DNA of 37,006 nt from a virus: positions 1 to 37,006 of the IMG/VR virus record IMGVR_UViG_3300033388_002711; one strand, written 5' to 3'. Below are positions 23,389-31,944 of this stretch, one piece after another (within the stretch, counting starts at the first letter, position 1; every line of letters begins with the position of its first letter). The translations under genes and the position numbers were made by a program. The notes beneath the pieces are model-generated. The model did not search any database. It worked only from the letters and a program-made list of their open reading frames with translations, and was not told where the DNA came from.

Positions 23389-23619
23389 CTAGTGTATTAT
23401 GATCTCAATCGTATCTGTTACCATTTTCTGAACACTACACTTTAAAGTTGTATCATTTGAAAATATTGCGTTCTCTGCTTCTATCAAAGCCTTAACAGCC
23501 TTCCTTAGATTCTCGGTTTGCTGTTGAACTTCTTCTGTTCTAAATACACCCTTATTTGACGTTGACCCGTTTAATGGCTCTATTGGTTTTATCAACTCTT
23601 TTAATTTATCATCTGTCAT
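23389..23619 (-). CDS. Small acidic helical protein, unknown
   Basis: 76 residues, coiled-coil-like (TEEVQQQTENLRKAVKALIEAENAIF). SD AGGGGG, starting straight behind the 120-residue gene. No family recognised. Confidence 0.55.
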   Translation of the reverse strand: MTDDKLKELIKPIEPLNGSTSNKGVFRTEEVQQQTENLRKAVKALIEAENAIFSNDTTLKCSVQKMVTDTIEIIIH

Positions 23620-23620
23620 A

Positions 23621-23983
23621 TTATCCCCCTATGCTATCTGGTTTCCCGTAACAAGTTGCTACGATAATCTCGACTAATGGCTCTTCTGTAGATTGATCTG
23701 CACCTTTTATTGAGTGGTGTTCCATCAGTGCCCATTCATGACGTGGGATCATTTCTCCATATCTTGCGTAAACAGGAGCTGAATTAGGATATGTCTCTCC
23801 TGTCCTATCTTCCCATTGCTCTACTGTTTCGTGTTTGATCTCAGGTGGGTTGTCAATATAGTCTCCAAGCTTCCTATTGCCATCCATCAGCTCATTGAAT
23901 CCATTCTCTGAAATACCACCACAATTATAATTATCAATAATAGCCTGTTCAATATCTATCTGGATTTCTCTCAACTTCTCCAT
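23621..23983 (-). CDS. Accessory protein with VEQWEDRTGETYP motif
   Basis: 120 residues. The helical N-terminus is followed by HETVEQWEDRTGETYPNSAPVYARYGEMIPRHEWALMEHH, a short block I have seen in small phage/prophage proteins of unknown role. SD GGAGG. Part of the island between MuF and scaffold genes. Confidence 0.6.
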   Translation of the reverse strand: MEKLREIQIDIEQAIIDNYNCGGISENGFNELMDGNRKLGDYIDNPPEIKHETVEQWEDRTGETYPNSAPVYARYGEMIPRHEWALMEHHSIKGADQSTEEPLVEIIVATCYGKPDSIGG

Positions 23984-23995
23984 ATATCCTCCGGT

Positions 23996-24181
23996 TTATC
24001 CGAATATTCCATTTATCAAACCAAGTCTGAATTGCTCAACCATATCTTCGATTTGCATTTCATTAGTTAATACAGCGGTTTCTATAGCACCTCTTGGAAG
24101 GTCTTCGTCTTCTTTGCGGTCGTAATACAGAAAATCTCCAACAAGATCTTTTACAGTATTAAGGATTAACTCTTTATTCAT
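23996..24181 (-). CDS. Small acidic protein in the accessory island
   Basis: 61 residues, acidic helical (KDLVGDFLYYDRKEDEDLPRGAIETAVLTNEMQIEDMVEQF). ATGA overlap with the nuclease gene upstream suggests a functional tie, perhaps as partner or inhibitor. No family recognised. Confidence 0.6.
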   Translation of the reverse strand: MNKELILNTVKDLVGDFLYYDRKEDEDLPRGAIETAVLTNEMQIEDMVEQFRLGLINGIFG

Positions 24182-24879
24182 CTCTCTAACCTCTTTACTT
24201 CAAACAGTGGTTTTAATGTATCTTTTATTTCATTGTATTGCTTGTCTAGTTCCAGTAGTGGTTTTATCAGGGATTCTGCAAGCACCTGTCTAAACGTAAA
24301 ATATATAATGTCATTCCGTTTACTATTAACCTCATCAACAGATATGTTTATCAATATAGGATTATGGAAAAATGTTGCATACGAACGCAATTGCTTATAT
24401 CCATTCGTTGATCCTTTCTTAAGTTCAATGATAACATCTCTGCCAGACTCGATGTCTTTTGCTAAAATATCAACCATATCCCTGTCTGGAAGAACATGTT
24501 GTGATTTTACGAGATGATACGTCATCCCAAGGCTTGAATTGTCCCAGTTATTAATTAATAATTCTTCATAGTCTTTTTCTGAAACGTTAGTTTTTTTCTT
24601 TTTAGAATTTCTCCATGCCAACGTTAAGGTATATTGCAAATCTGAAAGATAATAATATAAACCACTCCTGCAATGTAGCTCACAAGATATATCTTTACAC
24701 GTCTGGACTAGATTTATTAAATCAAAGTCTGTTGATAAATCTTTATTGTCATAATAACTTTCATACCCCATTATTATTGCATTATGTATTATCCTCTCTG
24801 TATAATCTGAGTTATGATCACTTAAATATATAGGGATGGATGGCAGTTTTTTGATAATGTCCTCTATGTCTTTTATCAT
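24178..24879 (-). CDS. PD-(D/E)XK nuclease (NucS/DUF91-like)
   Basis: 233 residues. Residues about 100-175 show the PD-(D/E)XK pattern of NucS-like endonucleases: EKDYEELLINNW, then QHVLPDRDMVDILAKD (Asp137), VIIELKKG (E152, K154) and YKQLRSYA (Gln163). The N-terminal 95 residues are helical and unassigned. It may cleave host or competing DNA, or act in repair; its place in an accessory island with an RHH gene in front also fits a defence or anti-plasmid function. Overlaps both neighbours by ATGA. Confidence 0.75.
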   Translation of the reverse strand: MIKDIEDIIKKLPSIPIYLSDHNSDYTERIIHNAIIMGYESYYDNKDLSTDFDLINLVQTCKDISCELHCRSGLYYYLSDLQYTLTLAWRNSKKKKTNVSEKDYEELLINNWDNSSLGMTYHLVKSQHVLPDRDMVDILAKDIESGRDVIIELKKGSTNGYKQLRSYATFFHNPILINISVDEVNSKRNDIIYFTFRQVLAESLIKPLLELDKQYNEIKDTLKPLFEVKRLER

Positions 24880-25022
24880 TTCCCTAACTCCTTGAGTCCT
24901 TCATTTATCTGCATCACAATATATGCACTGACAGACATATTAAGATAGTCTGCTGCTTCTTTGATCCTTGCTTTGTATTCAGGCAAACATCTTATCTGGA
25001 TTGCCACTTCTTTTTTGTCCAT
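24876..25022 (-). CDS. Ribbon-helix-helix small regulator (48 aa)
   Basis: MDKKEVAIQIRCLPEYKARIKEAADYLNMSVSAYIVMQIN: a beta-strand followed by two helices with the NMSVSAYI turn typical of Arc/DUF1778-like proteins. SD AGAGGT and its own promoter (25040-25068). ATGA overlap with the nuclease gene, so both are co-transcribed. It may repress its own operon and the divergent plus-strand genes. Confidence 0.7.
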   Translation of the reverse strand: MDKKEVAIQIRCLPEYKARIKEAADYLNMSVSAYIVMQINEGLKELGK

Positions 25023-25039
25023 AATTACCTCTTGATATA

Positions 25040-25068
25040 ATATTATTACATATTTAATATATTTGCAA
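25040..25068 (-). promoter_or_regulatory. Promoter of the island minus-strand genes
   Basis: TTGCAA (25063-25068) and TAATAT (25040-25045) on the minus strand, spacer 17, upstream of the RHH gene. It is divergent from the plus-strand promoter at 25078-25106. Confidence 0.55.
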
Positions 25069-25077
25069 TACTTTTGT

Positions 25078-25106
25078 TTGACTTATCTGTTATCATGCTG
25101 TAGTAT
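25078..25106 (+). promoter_or_regulatory. Promoter of the plus-strand island genes
   Basis: TTGACT (25078-25083), 17-base spacer, TAGTAT (25101-25106). The 90-residue gene starts 30 bases downstream with TAGGAGAG as SD. Confidence 0.75.
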
Positions 25107-25135
25107 TTAATTATCAATAAATTATAGGAGAGATT

Positions 25136-25408
25136 ATGGATAACAAGATCAATTTAAAAGGGATTGATAAAGCTGTTATATTAGCAAAGCTTTACAACAA
25201 CTCGAAAGTACAGGGGATGGGCTTTCTCCAGGCACAATCAGGAGATATGACCACTGAGCAAGCAAGGGACTTGCTAAAAGAGTCTACTTACTTTGATTAC
25301 CTTCACGGGAAGATTATGAAGGTCGATCTATCAGGGGACTCTTTTGACCCATGGCTCTATGATCGGGACAATGGGAAAGGGTCGGCTATTAAGGCTTGTA
25401 TGTCATAA
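25136..25408 (+). CDS. Conserved small phage/bacterial protein, function unknown
   Basis: 90 residues. Pattern LKGIDKAVILAKLYNNSKVQGMGFLQ ... MTTEQARDLL ... YFDYLHGKIMKVDLSGDSFDPWLYDRDNG, known to me from many phages and mobile elements as a conserved protein without assigned role. Plus strand, own promoter, within the island between head genes. An inverted repeat follows at 25419-25446. Confidence 0.75.
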   Translation: MDNKINLKGIDKAVILAKLYNNSKVQGMGFLQAQSGDMTTEQARDLLKESTYFDYLHGKIMKVDLSGDSFDPWLYDRDNGKGSAIKACMS

Positions 25409-25418
25409 TAAATCAAAC

Positions 25419-25446
25419 CTACCGTATCCATACCGGCTTACGGTAG
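25419..25446 (+). repeat. Inverted repeat (possible terminator or processing site)
   Basis: CTACCGT (25419-25425) and ACGGTAG (25440-25446) with a 14-base loop between the two plus-strand island genes. No T-run follows, so terminator function is doubtful; RNA processing or protein binding are alternatives. Confidence 0.4.
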
Positions 25447-25469
25447 TATCAAATATAAGGTGGTAGAGA

Positions 25470-25664
25470 ATGGACGATGATGAAGCATTAGATAAATGGA
25501 TTAAAAAACGTTACCCTATCAGACATGGATTTAATAATGCTGACTGGAAAGCCATAAAAGAATGTGAACAGGAATCCACAGAGTTTAAATTAGCATGTGC
25601 AGTGCAGGAGCTTAAAGAAAGCATTAAGGATGCATTACCTAAATGGTTAAAATGGGTTATCTAA
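25470..25664 (+). CDS. Small helical protein, unknown
   Basis: 64 residues (MDDDEALDKWIKKRYPIRHGFNNADWKAIKECEQ), charged, helical, Trp-rich at both ends. AAGGTGGT box (25457-25464) before the ATG. It ends 12 bases before the convergent zinc-ribbon gene. Confidence 0.6.
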   Translation: MDDDEALDKWIKKRYPIRHGFNNADWKAIKECEQESTEFKLACAVQELKESIKDALPKWLKWVI

Positions 25665-25675
25665 CTACTAATAGA

Positions 25676-25852
25676 TTAAACAGCATCATCCCGCTTTGAA
25701 TCATTGGAGTAGTACCCGTTACCCTTAAGGGCAAACGCTCCACCGTATACCTTTTTTACAGTCATTCCACATTTACATTTTGTCTTATCGTTCTTTTCCC
25801 TGAACTCCTGGAAATCACCGCAGTTGTTACAGTGGTATGTGTATAAGGTCAT
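25676..25852 (-). CDS. FmdB-like zinc-ribbon protein (58 aa)
   Basis: MTLYTYHCNNCGDFQEF with C8xxC11 and CKC (C26, C28), then GAFALKGNGYYSND, the pattern of the small FmdB-type regulatory zinc ribbon frequently encoded next to phage head genes. ATGA overlap with the MuF-like gene. Probably a regulator or assembly helper. Confidence 0.8.
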   Translation of the reverse strand: MTLYTYHCNNCGDFQEFREKNDKTKCKCGMTVKKVYGGAFALKGNGYYSNDSKRDDAV

Positions 25853-26967
25853 TTAGATACTATTCTCCCTTGATCGTTATATTTCAGTTTGTGCTTTGTC
25901 ATCCAGTCATCGAAATTGTTAAACGTTGCGTCTGTGTGTTTGCCTGTTGCTGGATCTCTTCCGGTCCTTTGCCCTGGTGGAGTCCCTGGAACTACATCAA
26001 TGCTTGTACCACGCTCATTAATATCATAGGCGGCAACGCCTGAATTCCCGATTATCATGACTTCCAACCCACCAGGATATATAAAAGGCTGATTACCTGG
26101 AACCTCTTGATCGTCAATCTGGGCTGATTGCTCCCGGGTATTACTATCTAGCGTTTCAATTACTTTCCTGTTGAGCTCCAATCCTGCATCAATAGCCGCC
26201 TGTGTGTTGGCAAATGCCCCGCTGTTCATATTCCTTGCGCCTTCGGTTCTGGCTATCCTCAGAGCGTTGCTGGCTGATACTTCCATGCGTTCCTTAACAT
26301 CATCTGTGATATCTTTGAATACTTTTTGCAGATCCTTTGCTGTTTTGACTGATGATTTGCCCTTCAATAGTCCCTGTGTAATAACCTCTTGTAATTTCAG
26401 GAGGTCTTTTTCTCTGTTGTCCATGAGCGTCTTTATCAGTGTTCCATGTTTCGGAAATGTCGGCTTTAATAGTTTCTTCTGTGCTTTTGTGAGTGAGTCC
26501 CAGACTTTAGGCGTTCCCAGTACTGAAGATTCAATGGTTGCTTTATTCAGCACCGCAAAGTATGTAAAATCATGTATCCCATGAAAAGCATCTGCACTGA
26601 ACCAGTTAACAGCATACATATTTTCATAGTACTTATTGCTTAGTGCAAGAGTAGAGGATTCAACTTGTAGTAACCCAGCCTTCCCTGCTGCATCGTTGTA
26701 AAATCCTGCTATCTGAGATTTAAGAGCTGATAATCGGCCATGTTTGACAACCTCATTATAGTAGTCCTCTGGTTTAACAGTAGATATCTTGTTTTCTATG
26801 GCCTTGAGTGATTTTGCTATATCCTCATAGGCTTTTTTATATTGATCGGTTATCTGCTTAGAGATACCGATAGGAACAGGGTTGCCGTTTTTATCCCTGT
26901 TCCATGCGCCTATCAGGTCTTTAGTTCTTTGTGTTGATATCTCTTGTAAATCCTCAAGTGTTGACAT
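25849..26967 (-). CDS. Minor head protein, Mu gpF-like (SPP1 gp7-like)
   Basis: 372 residues. The C-terminal two-thirds carry the MuF signature: ALRIARTEGARNMNSGAF, TLDSNTREQSAQIDDQEVPGNQPFIYPGG, with a helical N-terminus (about 1-150) expected to bind the portal. Directly downstream of the portal gene, as usual. It takes part in capsid assembly or DNA ejection. Confidence 0.85.
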   Translation of the reverse strand: MSTLEDLQEISTQRTKDLIGAWNRDKNGNPVPIGISKQITDQYKKAYEDIAKSLKAIENKISTVKPEDYYNEVVKHGRLSALKSQIAGFYNDAAGKAGLLQVESSTLALSNKYYENMYAVNWFSADAFHGIHDFTYFAVLNKATIESSVLGTPKVWDSLTKAQKKLLKPTFPKHGTLIKTLMDNREKDLLKLQEVITQGLLKGKSSVKTAKDLQKVFKDITDDVKERMEVSASNALRIARTEGARNMNSGAFANTQAAIDAGLELNRKVIETLDSNTREQSAQIDDQEVPGNQPFIYPGGLEVMIIGNSGVAAYDINERGTSIDVVPGTPPGQRTGRDPATGKHTDATFNNFDDWMTKHKLKYNDQGRIVSK

Positions 26968-28547
26968 TATTCAGTAACCTTTGATTTCTCATCCCCTGTT
27001 TGTTTGTTGCCAAGTACTAATTCTGCCTGCTGTTTTGACATATTCAGAAAGATCATTAGCTGATTAATTGCCGCTTCTCTTGTTATCCCGCCAGCATCTA
27101 ATGGAAGGCCAACCAATGTAATAATATCATTTGCTGCCTTAATCTGGATACCTGATAGCTTAACCGCTTCTGTTGCTGCTGCCGGTTCTTCTCCGTCAAT
27201 TCCTGTAGCGTCAAAATCTACTGTGCTTGCTGGCAATTCACCTTTCATCAATTCCAGCTCTTTATCTGCATTAGGTATAATCTCTTTAGGGAGAAACCTT
27301 ATAGCAGATTCTCTAGATATAACACCTGCTAATAATTGTAAGATTTCAGCCTTTGCTTTCATGTCTACCGGTATGTTTCTTTTGGCTGTAACCACTGCTT
27401 TATAGTCTGTGATATCTATACTTGCTGTGGATGCGTTATATAGATCACCATATAGTTGTAATCTCCGGTCTAAACCCTGGTTAAAATATGTCTGGATCTG
27501 TGAAGCTTTAAACTCCATGCCCATAAGCTTAAATGCTATTGCAATTCCAGATTGATCACCACCTGCAAAGGCTTCGCTAGTCATATCAGGATCTTTTATT
27601 GATTTGTGGAATAGTCTCTCGAATCTGTCCATAAGATCGCTGTAAAATTCCTTGATTCCACCGAACTCTTTTTGAAGATATTCTGGCCAGTGAGAGACTT
27701 CCTCTCCCAGCTCATCCAATATGCTGATATCACCGTCACCTAGTTTTTTGGCTAATGCTGTTGACACTTTTTTACCAAATAGCATAATCATTGCATTAAA
27801 CCTATCAACTTCATTCAATGATTTAGATAGTACATTGTCATGGGCATCAATAAGGCTCTTTTCAGCTTCAAAATAAGGCATTGACCGCCGGTTTGATCGG
27901 AAAACGTTTACAGGTACAATCTTGTAAGGATATCTGGTTTCCTCTTCTGATCTTGCCCAGGCTCCTGCTGATTTTTTCTTGATCCATGTCTCTTTATATT
28001 CAGGAAAATATACATCTGCTGTGGTGCTGTCTATCTGCGTTGTAAAATGAACTGCTGATAATAGCTCTTGTTTTAGGTCTGTAGAATGATTTAGCAATAT
28101 CTCTGAATTAGGTACTATCTTATATTCGGCTGTAAGTAATCCACCAGGTAGATTCTTTTCGTTTGATGTCCACCATAGCTCATATGATTCACCTTGATTC
28201 AATGATTCTTCGTATAGCTCAGAGTTTTCCAGATCAACTTTATTGTAGGTATCCATTGTCGTCGCATACTCGATAAATGGGTTAACTACATCCGTAACCT
28301 CTTCTTTGACTTCTACCTCTTCGTAAGCTGTTGTTACATCTCCAGCACGTCCAGCATATCCTGTCATATCCTCAACGGCTGATTTAGCTAGTGGCGTGGG
28401 TATTCGATTATCGGGAGATTTCCCAGGCTGTTTATCCAGTATAGCGGGATTATTCCCTATTACATACCGTTCGTTTTCTGCTATTGTAAGCCGTTTTAAT
28501 TGCATTTTTGAATATAATGTATCTAAATCTTCTGAGTTTATTGCCAT
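26967..28547 (-). CDS. Portal protein (SPP1 gp6-like)
   Basis: 526 residues. N-terminus MAINSEDLDTLYSKMQLKR, NNPAILDKQPGKSPDNRIPTPLAKSAVEDMTGYAGRAGD, and a helical stem and acidic crown, characteristic of SPP1-type portals. It forms the dodecameric ring at the capsid vertex and joins terminase and tail. Located between terminase and MuF genes. SD AAGAGGT. Confidence 0.88.
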   Translation of the reverse strand: MAINSEDLDTLYSKMQLKRLTIAENERYVIGNNPAILDKQPGKSPDNRIPTPLAKSAVEDMTGYAGRAGDVTTAYEEVEVKEEVTDVVNPFIEYATTMDTYNKVDLENSELYEESLNQGESYELWWTSNEKNLPGGLLTAEYKIVPNSEILLNHSTDLKQELLSAVHFTTQIDSTTADVYFPEYKETWIKKKSAGAWARSEEETRYPYKIVPVNVFRSNRRSMPYFEAEKSLIDAHDNVLSKSLNEVDRFNAMIMLFGKKVSTALAKKLGDGDISILDELGEEVSHWPEYLQKEFGGIKEFYSDLMDRFERLFHKSIKDPDMTSEAFAGGDQSGIAIAFKLMGMEFKASQIQTYFNQGLDRRLQLYGDLYNASTASIDITDYKAVVTAKRNIPVDMKAKAEILQLLAGVISRESAIRFLPKEIIPNADKELELMKGELPASTVDFDATGIDGEEPAAATEAVKLSGIQIKAANDIITLVGLPLDAGGITREAAINQLMIFLNMSKQQAELVLGNKQTGDEKSKVTE

Positions 28548-28558
28548 GTTATACCTCT

Positions 28559-29809
28559 TTAGTGAAAACTTTGCTCACTTATATAATACCTTCTTTTAAC
28601 CAAACTTGCAAACGAGTCTGGAGCATCATCATGCCCGGCGTTCTCGTTATAGTCCATAATTTCCGCTATATATGCAGTGTCGCCGTTATCCAGATCAAAT
28701 ATCACATCTTTCCAACGTGCTTTTCCGTATGTGGATATCTTATAGTATTTGTTCATGCCCTCATGGTATCCTGTCCCTGAAATACTCGTTAGCCTGGAAA
28801 GGTCTTTTCTCAAGAATCCTTTATCGGCGTTATTCTCACAGTCATAAGAATGGCACTGATAACGCTCCATTTTAGACACTATCTCGTTATAATGCTTATC
28901 GATGTGACCTTCCATCATCCAGCCTATAGTGTGCAGTTTGCCGTCCACCTCTGCAATTATAGTCAGTGCTGTTCTGTCCTCTCCACCATAAGCAGCGTCT
29001 ATATGAGCCTGTGTGCTTGCTCCTACTGGAAACGCTCCATACTGTGGCTCTGGGAATAATATGTCACCGTCGGCAATATGCTTAAGCTCATAGTTTGCAG
29101 CAAATAGAGAAGGGGGAAGAATACCTTTTCTTTCCTCTATCACTTCAGGTGATAATATCCCGGTCTCATATACCGTGTAAGTGTCTGGTCTCGGCATTAC
29201 TGTAAAAGCATCATCTTTATGCCATGGCGTGCCCGTGTTGAATATCCTATGGTTATCTTCAGATGCAATATTGATCAGCTCGTGATATTGGCTTTTGGTT
29301 GCTTCTCGCTCTGCAGTAGATACGCGGTCTTTTACCGTGATTATATCATCAGTAAAAACAGATCCATGTTTACCGGTTATTGATGATTTTAAACCCATAC
29401 CTAATAATTGCCGTCCCATTTGGCCCTTATATGTTGATAGTTCATATTCAGAATAATTGTCTACTGCTGGTGTGGGATAAACTCCGTATATAGATTTGAA
29501 TAAGGTTTGGACAATAGGCTTCTGCATATTCCTAGAAACAGCTTCCAGGACGTCTTTGACATCTTCGGCTGTTTTCCTTAAAAATATGATATTCTCTTTA
29601 GGCTTTAATATAAGCCATATTGTTAATGCAATAATTAGGCATGTTGTTTTGTATGATCCCCTATGTGCTTGTAGTGTTCCGTTTTTCTTGAGCATTACCA
29701 TTCTGATAATCCAGTCTTTGTGTATCGTATCATTCAGCTTAGTGAATCCCAGCTCATGAGCAAACGGTATCGGGTTATCTAGGATCTTTGATAATAGGTT
29801 TATGCTCAT
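28559..29809 (-). CDS. terL: Terminase large subunit
   Basis: 416 residues. ATPase: Walker A-like HRGSYKTT (49-56), Walker B VFTDD (151-155), coupling TGTP (192-195). Nuclease: Asp271 in HIDAAYGGEDRTAL, DCENN (323-327), and a DDAPDS acidic cluster near 394-399. It packages DNA into the prohead and cuts concatemers. Follows TerS with an ATGA overlap. The Walker A is a variant (GSYKTT), which is common in terminases. Confidence 0.95.
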   Translation of the reverse strand: MSINLLSKILDNPIPFAHELGFTKLNDTIHKDWIIRMVMLKKNGTLQAHRGSYKTTCLIIALTIWLILKPKENIIFLRKTAEDVKDVLEAVSRNMQKPIVQTLFKSIYGVYPTPAVDNYSEYELSTYKGQMGRQLLGMGLKSSITGKHGSVFTDDIITVKDRVSTAEREATKSQYHELINIASEDNHRIFNTGTPWHKDDAFTVMPRPDTYTVYETGILSPEVIEERKGILPPSLFAANYELKHIADGDILFPEPQYGAFPVGASTQAHIDAAYGGEDRTALTIIAEVDGKLHTIGWMMEGHIDKHYNEIVSKMERYQCHSYDCENNADKGFLRKDLSRLTSISGTGYHEGMNKYYKISTYGKARWKDVIFDLDNGDTAYIAEIMDYNENAGHDDAPDSFASLVKRRYYISEQSFH

Positions 29810-30222
29810 TTGCTCTCGTATAATTCTTGTAGTTTATCCAGTACTGTTTCATCTATATCAAGTTTAATATTTCTGTTCTCTGTCCACATTGCAAGATATT
29901 TACCTAACATTTCAAGTGCCTTTAATTTATCATTGATTCTAACGTCTATAACCTCTCCATCTTTTTCTATTAGGTCTATCCCTATCCCAGTAAATGACAC
30001 ATCTTTAAGCTCTTTTATTATCCTATGTTTTAAAACTGATTTGCTTTCTTGCATGATATCATCAAGCTGTTTATCTATATATCCTTTGATATTAGGTTTT
30101 CTTAGGTTTTCAAATCCTATTATTTCTGCTGAATCTTTACTGTAACCTGATCTTATAGCCGCCTGAGTAGCGTTTAAGTCTTTTAGGTATTCTATACAGA
30201 ATTTCTTTTGTTTTTCTGTCAT
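29806..30222 (-). CDS. terS: Terminase small subunit (Terminase_2 type)
   Basis: 138 residues. MTEKQKKFCIEYLKDLNATQAAIRSGYSKDSAEIIGFENLRKPNIKGYI is the classic N-terminal HTH of Terminase_2, followed by oligomerisation helices. It recognises the packaging site. No strong SD (TAAGAT); translation may be coupled to the upstream gene that ends 3 bases before. Confidence 0.93.
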   Translation of the reverse strand: MTEKQKKFCIEYLKDLNATQAAIRSGYSKDSAEIIGFENLRKPNIKGYIDKQLDDIMQESKSVLKHRIIKELKDVSFTGIGIDLIEKDGEVIDVRINDKLKALEMLGKYLAMWTENRNIKLDIDETVLDKLQELYESK

Positions 30223-30225
30223 ATC

Positions 30226-30591
30226 TTATTTTACTACTTTTTTGTTAATAGGTCTATTCTCTTGTTCATAGATGTATTTTAGGGCTGCTTCTTTGGCTTG
30301 ATCTGGCCATAAATATAAATCACCATTAAGCTGATACTTGCAATTCATAAATGGTTTCCATGCTATAGAGCCACCAGTATCAGGTGATATCAATATCTGT
30401 ATCCATATGTCAGAAATCATATTTAACCCCTCTATAGCTCGCTGTAGTAGGAGTGGGTATCTAGCTTTATTTTTAACTATTAAATATTCTCCAATATACA
30501 TCTGATCTGGGCACTCTATATCATGCATTTTTTCTACATGTCTAAACCCTTCAGCCCTTTCACACATCCATTTAATAAAATCCATGTCCAT
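30226..30591 (-). CDS. Conserved unknown protein before terS
   Basis: 121 residues (MDMDFIKWMCERAEGFRH ... YIGEYLIVKNKARYPLLLQRAIEGLNM ... WPDQAKEAALKYIYEQ). Soluble, mixed alpha/beta, without catalytic motif that I recognise. SD AGGGGGAG; TAATG overlap with the 26-residue ORF upstream. Confidence 0.65.
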   Translation of the reverse strand: MDMDFIKWMCERAEGFRHVEKMHDIECPDQMYIGEYLIVKNKARYPLLLQRAIEGLNMISDIWIQILISPDTGGSIAWKPFMNCKYQLNGDLYLWPDQAKEAALKYIYEQENRPINKKVVK

Positions 30592-30671
30592 TATCTCCCC
30601 CTCCTCTTTACTATCCTTTTGTGTAATGCTTTTAATTCTCTTTTAGTGTATGTTGTTCCTGTTGTTGGCAT
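30591..30671 (-). CDS. Tiny basic peptide ORF (26 aa)
   Basis: MPTTGTTYTKRELKALHKRIVKRRGR: a basic helix, possibly nucleic-acid binding. GGGGAGAC before the ATG, and its stop overlaps the next ATG (TAATG), which speaks for translation. Confidence 0.5.
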   Translation of the reverse strand: MPTTGTTYTKRELKALHKRIVKRRGR

Positions 30672-30816
30672 TGTCTCCCCTTGTCATATCTCTAAGCATT
30701 TCTTCATAACACTCTTCACAGTATGGGCCTGAATCTCCTATATATAAGCTGTCGTCCATTATTCCGGCTATTCCAGTTGCCTCATCACATTCTACACAAT
30801 ATTCAAGACTCATCAT
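30643..30816 (-). CDS. Small zinc-finger-like protein (57 aa)
   Basis: MMSLEYCVECDEATGIAGIMDDSLYIGDSGPYCEECYEEML: two CxxC pairs about 25 residues apart, as in a single zinc ribbon. The first ATG (30816) overlaps the preceding TGA, and AGGGG stands upstream; the second ATG (30813) is an alternative. Confidence 0.6.
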   Translation of the reverse strand: MMSLEYCVECDEATGIAGIMDDSLYIGDSGPYCEECYEEMLRDMTRGDNANNRNNIH

Positions 30817-30896
30817 CTATCCCCTATAAGTATGTCTATGATATCCATCATTATCTGTTTCTTTATCATGTATAGCTGGTATTTAATTTCCTTCAT
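30813..30896 (-). CDS. Tiny helical peptide ORF (27 aa)
   Basis: MKEIKYQLYMIKKQIMMDIIDILIGDR, amphipathic helix. Both ends overlap neighbouring genes by ATGA, which suggests it is translated. Confidence 0.45.
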   Translation of the reverse strand: MKEIKYQLYMIKKQIMMDIIDILIGDR

Positions 30897-31078
30897 CACT
30901 CTCCATCCTTTTTGGGTTGTTGTTCTATTTTCTCTATTATTGGAAAATAAAGGCCAACTATGATAAATAAGACTCCTGTTATCAACCATAGAAATGTAAA
31001 CTTGTCATAATCTAGATATAAATCTACGACACCTATAGTAAATTGACATACCCCTTGAATTAATAATAAATACTTCAC
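30896..31078 (-). CDS. Small two-TM membrane protein (60 aa)
   Basis: MKYLLLIQGVCQFTIGVVDLYLD and FTFLWLITGVLFIIVGLYF are two membrane segments with a charged C-terminus (EKIEQQPKKDGE). ATGA overlaps with both neighbours. Function unknown; far from the lysis cassette, so probably not the holin. Confidence 0.6.
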   Translation of the reverse strand: MKYLLLIQGVCQFTIGVVDLYLDYDKFTFLWLITGVLFIIVGLYFPIIEKIEQQPKKDGE

Positions 31079-31455
31079 CTCTCATCCTCCTTGGTATCGA
31101 CACTGATGTCGGGAGCCGGTTGCCAGTTGTCTTGGTAATAACGACCTTCATCTTCATTTCCTTCATACCTTATGCAATATTCACACTTTGCAGATGATTC
31201 TTGGTTCTCTTCATTCCCACAATTCCCACAACACTTCATAGTCTCGATTTGTTTCTCAAGCTCATCATATTTATTTGCTAAATCTGAATAATCGGAAATA
31301 GCTTTTTCATATTGCTGTGCAAAAAGCTTTCTTTCCTCATCAACTTCTTTATAATCTTTTTCAAGTTCTCTGACTTCTCCCGCTTTACAAATATCACAGT
31401 CAGATTGTCCTTTAAACATTGGAACTGACCTTATCGGTTTTCTATCTTTCATCAT
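31075..31455 (-). CDS. Coiled-coil protein with Cys pairs
   Basis: 126 residues from ATG 31455 (ATGA overlap with the HTH gene; a TTG at 31476 is ignored). A long coiled coil (residues about 33-78) is flanked by CDIC and by CCGNCGNEENQ ... CEYC, which could make a zinc ribbon. Acidic C-terminus. Family not recognised. Confidence 0.6.
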   Translation of the reverse strand: MMKDRKPIRSVPMFKGQSDCDICKAGEVRELEKDYKEVDEERKLFAQQYEKAISDYSDLANKYDELEKQIETMKCCGNCGNEENQESSAKCEYCIRYEGNEDEGRYYQDNWQPAPDISVDTKEDER

Positions 31456-31943
31456 GTTACTATCCTTTGTTGACAATTTAACGCCCAGTAAGGTGATATG
31501 CGGTTATATAATCCTTGCTGTCTGTTCCCTGTTGGTTTGACACCTGTTGAAAAGCTCATATGATCATCGTGTGAAACAGTTTGTTTCTTATTCCCTACGA
31601 TAATATTATATTGCTCGGGAGAATAACACCGGCATACAGTGTCGCCGCTTCCATCTCTTCTAATCCTCACACCTGAAATGCCTTTTTCTTTTGCCATGAT
31701 AACCGCATTGTTAGCCGTTATATGTAGCTCTTTTGCAATCTCAATTGATTTTATATAATAGATCCATTTCTTAGGTTTTATGTAATCTTTAACTAAAATA
31801 GCGTCTTCCTCGGTTATATATGCTAATGATCCACCCCTGCCCTGGATTATCTTTTTCTTTTTAATGTTTAGCTTTTTGATTCTGGCATCAATCGTAGATC
31901 TGGCCATACCTGTTGTTTCTATTAAATCAATTACTTTTACCAC
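31452..31943 (-). CDS. HTH DNA-binding protein, apparently two tandem domains
   Basis: 163 residues from GTG 31943 with AAGGGG upstream. Residues 1-50 (VIDLIETTGMARSTIDARIKKLNI ... AYITEEDAILVKDYI) and 65-115 (SIEIAKELHITANNAVIMAKEKGISG ... CYSPEQYNIIV) both read as MerR/excisionase-like winged HTH with the wing ending in a Tyr-containing strand. Probably a phage transcription factor. Confidence 0.65.
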   Translation of the reverse strand: MVKVIDLIETTGMARSTIDARIKKLNIKKKKIIQGRGGSLAYITEEDAILVKDYIKPKKWIYYIKSIEIAKELHITANNAVIMAKEKGISGVRIRRDGSGDTVCRCYSPEQYNIIVGNKKQTVSHDDHMSFSTGVKPTGNRQQGLYNRISPYWALNCQQRIVT

Positions 31944-31944
31944 C

